A stretch of DNA of 29,183 bases from the NCBI GenBank assembly GCA_000969725.1, contig JXSR01S027884.1. The stretch is one strand, 5' to 3'. Positions within the stretch are counted from its first letter, which is position 1. Each line of letters begins with the position of its first letter. Below are positions 28,315 to 29,183 of this stretch, piece after piece. The translations under genes were made by a program, and so were the position numbers. This stretch comes from Ophiothrix spiculata (taxonomy: Eukaryota; Echinodermata; Ophiuroidea; Amphilepidida; Ophiotrichidae). Below the pieces are notes generated by a model, which did not search any database, was not told the DNA's origin, and saw only the letters and a list, made by a program, of their open reading frames with translations.

Positions 28315-28398
28315 GGTCACCCTAAGGGTTTAGTGACAAACCGCACGTCAGTCTTGGGTCAACCCTAGGGCTCGGTGACAAACCGCGCATCAGTCTTA
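28315..28398 (+). repeat. 42-bp tandem repeat, GC-richer than surroundings
   Basis: Two head-to-tail 42-bp units share GGTCA, CCCTA.GGG, GGTGACAAACCGC or its AGTGACAAACCGC variant, and TCAGTCTT. They differ at several sites, mostly single substitutions. Just upstream GTCATCA and TGATGAC form an inverted pair. Confidence 0.8.
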
Positions 28399-29035
28399 AA
28401 TTTTCTAACGATCATCTTCAGCAATTAATGCCGGTCACAGACTAGACCGTGTAGAGTGCAATGACTCAGTCTCTTAACAAACACCAAATTTCAACAAGTT
28501 AAAATGATGTAAACCAGCGATAAATTTATTTCTCTTACAAGATGTCTTACTGAATTTGATAAAACACACGAAAGACACAAATCAGTGTTCAATTGTTCTC
28601 TTTCAATTTTCAAATACATTTTAGATTTTTTTTTAAATCTTAAAATATCTTACTAAAATTTAAAAAAAATACATCTAGGAATAATACAAATCGGTGTTAA
28701 AAGTATAATTTCTTCATACAAGAAATTTACAAAAACATCTCAGATTAATAAGATGCCATTATTAAAAATATATGACAAATTATCTTGGCATCTAAGAACA
28801 TCAACAGTTGTATCATTTTTAGAAGACTAAGAAATTAAAAACCTAAGCAAAATACTGTTAGGTTGTTGAGATTCTCTCCATTCCTATTCATTTTTTTTTA
28901 AATTCAAAATCTATACCTAAAAATACTTAATTCTAAAATGAGCTTCATTAAACATAAACTGAAAATATTTAACAAATAAATCATGAAAGAGCATTTTAAA
29001 AATCCCAGATTTGTAGTCTTATCAAGGTTGGCAAA
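28399..29035. other. AT-rich non-coding stretch
   Basis: A and T runs; no gene or transposon ends seen. Confidence 0.55.
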
Positions 29036-29128
29036 AATCGTGATTTTTTTAAAAAAATCAAAAAAATCAATTTATTTGATTTTAATCTGATTTTTTTGAT
29101 TTAAATCGATTTTTTTGATTTTCATATC
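29036..29128. repeat. GATTTTTTT/AAAAAAATC low-complexity block
   Basis: GATTTTTTT, AAAAAAATC and TTTGATTT words are repeated in both orientations over about 90 bp. Simple sequence capable of forming hairpins. Confidence 0.75.
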
Positions 29129-29183
29129 AGAGGTTTGTAGGAGCTACACCCTTCCCCTACCTTACATTACTCTTAAAATAAGA

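Noticed and set aside
1..29183. Retrovirus-like or LTR retrotransposon sequence
   Set aside because: No reverse transcriptase, protease or integrase motifs, no paired long terminal repeats and no primer-binding site were seen.

Overview
This is an AT-rich, gene-poor stretch of eukaryotic (animal) DNA. I find no convincing protein-coding gene in it. There are no prokaryotic features: no operons, no ribosome binding sites and no long reading frames. The longest open frames (about 60 to 160 codons) look like chance frames or lie inside repeats. The window is best read as intergenic or deep-intronic DNA filled with short non-autonomous DNA transposons (MITEs), foldback elements, tRNA-derived SINE pieces and small local duplications. 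The frequent TAGGCCTA-type words, a SINE tail reading GCGCAATATAAAT followed by (ATT)n, and GCGTAGCCAGG-type transposon ends suggest a marine invertebrate deuterostome (echinoderm or hemichordate). That placement is inference and was not checked.

Layout. 1-2300: a Tc1/mariner-like MITE flanked by TA, then the first TTAA-flanked MITE (family A). 2300-8000: mostly plain AT-rich sequence, with a poly-T-rich repeat (family F), a tRNA-like relic, family B copy 1, and a 152-bp tandem duplication that carries an ideal 5' splice-site consensus on the minus strand. 8000-9250: family E, family A copy 2 and a mosaic tandem array. 11150-16200: family C twice, family F copy 2, family H copy 1, two local direct repeats, a minus-strand tRNA SINE, a SINE tail and family B copy 2. 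17650-21980: two related 220-bp foldback elements with 8-9 bp target duplications (family G), family H copy 2, and two 97%-like copies of a TTAA-flanked element (family D), each holding a tRNA-like module. 24000-26800: four further inverted-repeat structures. One is a 252-bp MITE caught inside one unit of a tandem repeat, so the neighbouring unit preserves the empty site. Another is a 631-bp TA-flanked element rich in GATCC words with a tRNA-like core. 26800-29183: small duplications and low-complexity sequence.

Functionally, nothing here works together as a pathway. The common thread is transposition in trans. At least five repeat families end in TTAA, and three of them share the end motif TTAAAGGNGC, yet no transposase is encoded in the window. 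Several elements also carry pol III A/B-box-like modules. A few short exon-like segments with plausible splice signals are listed at low confidence; none matched a protein family I could recognise.
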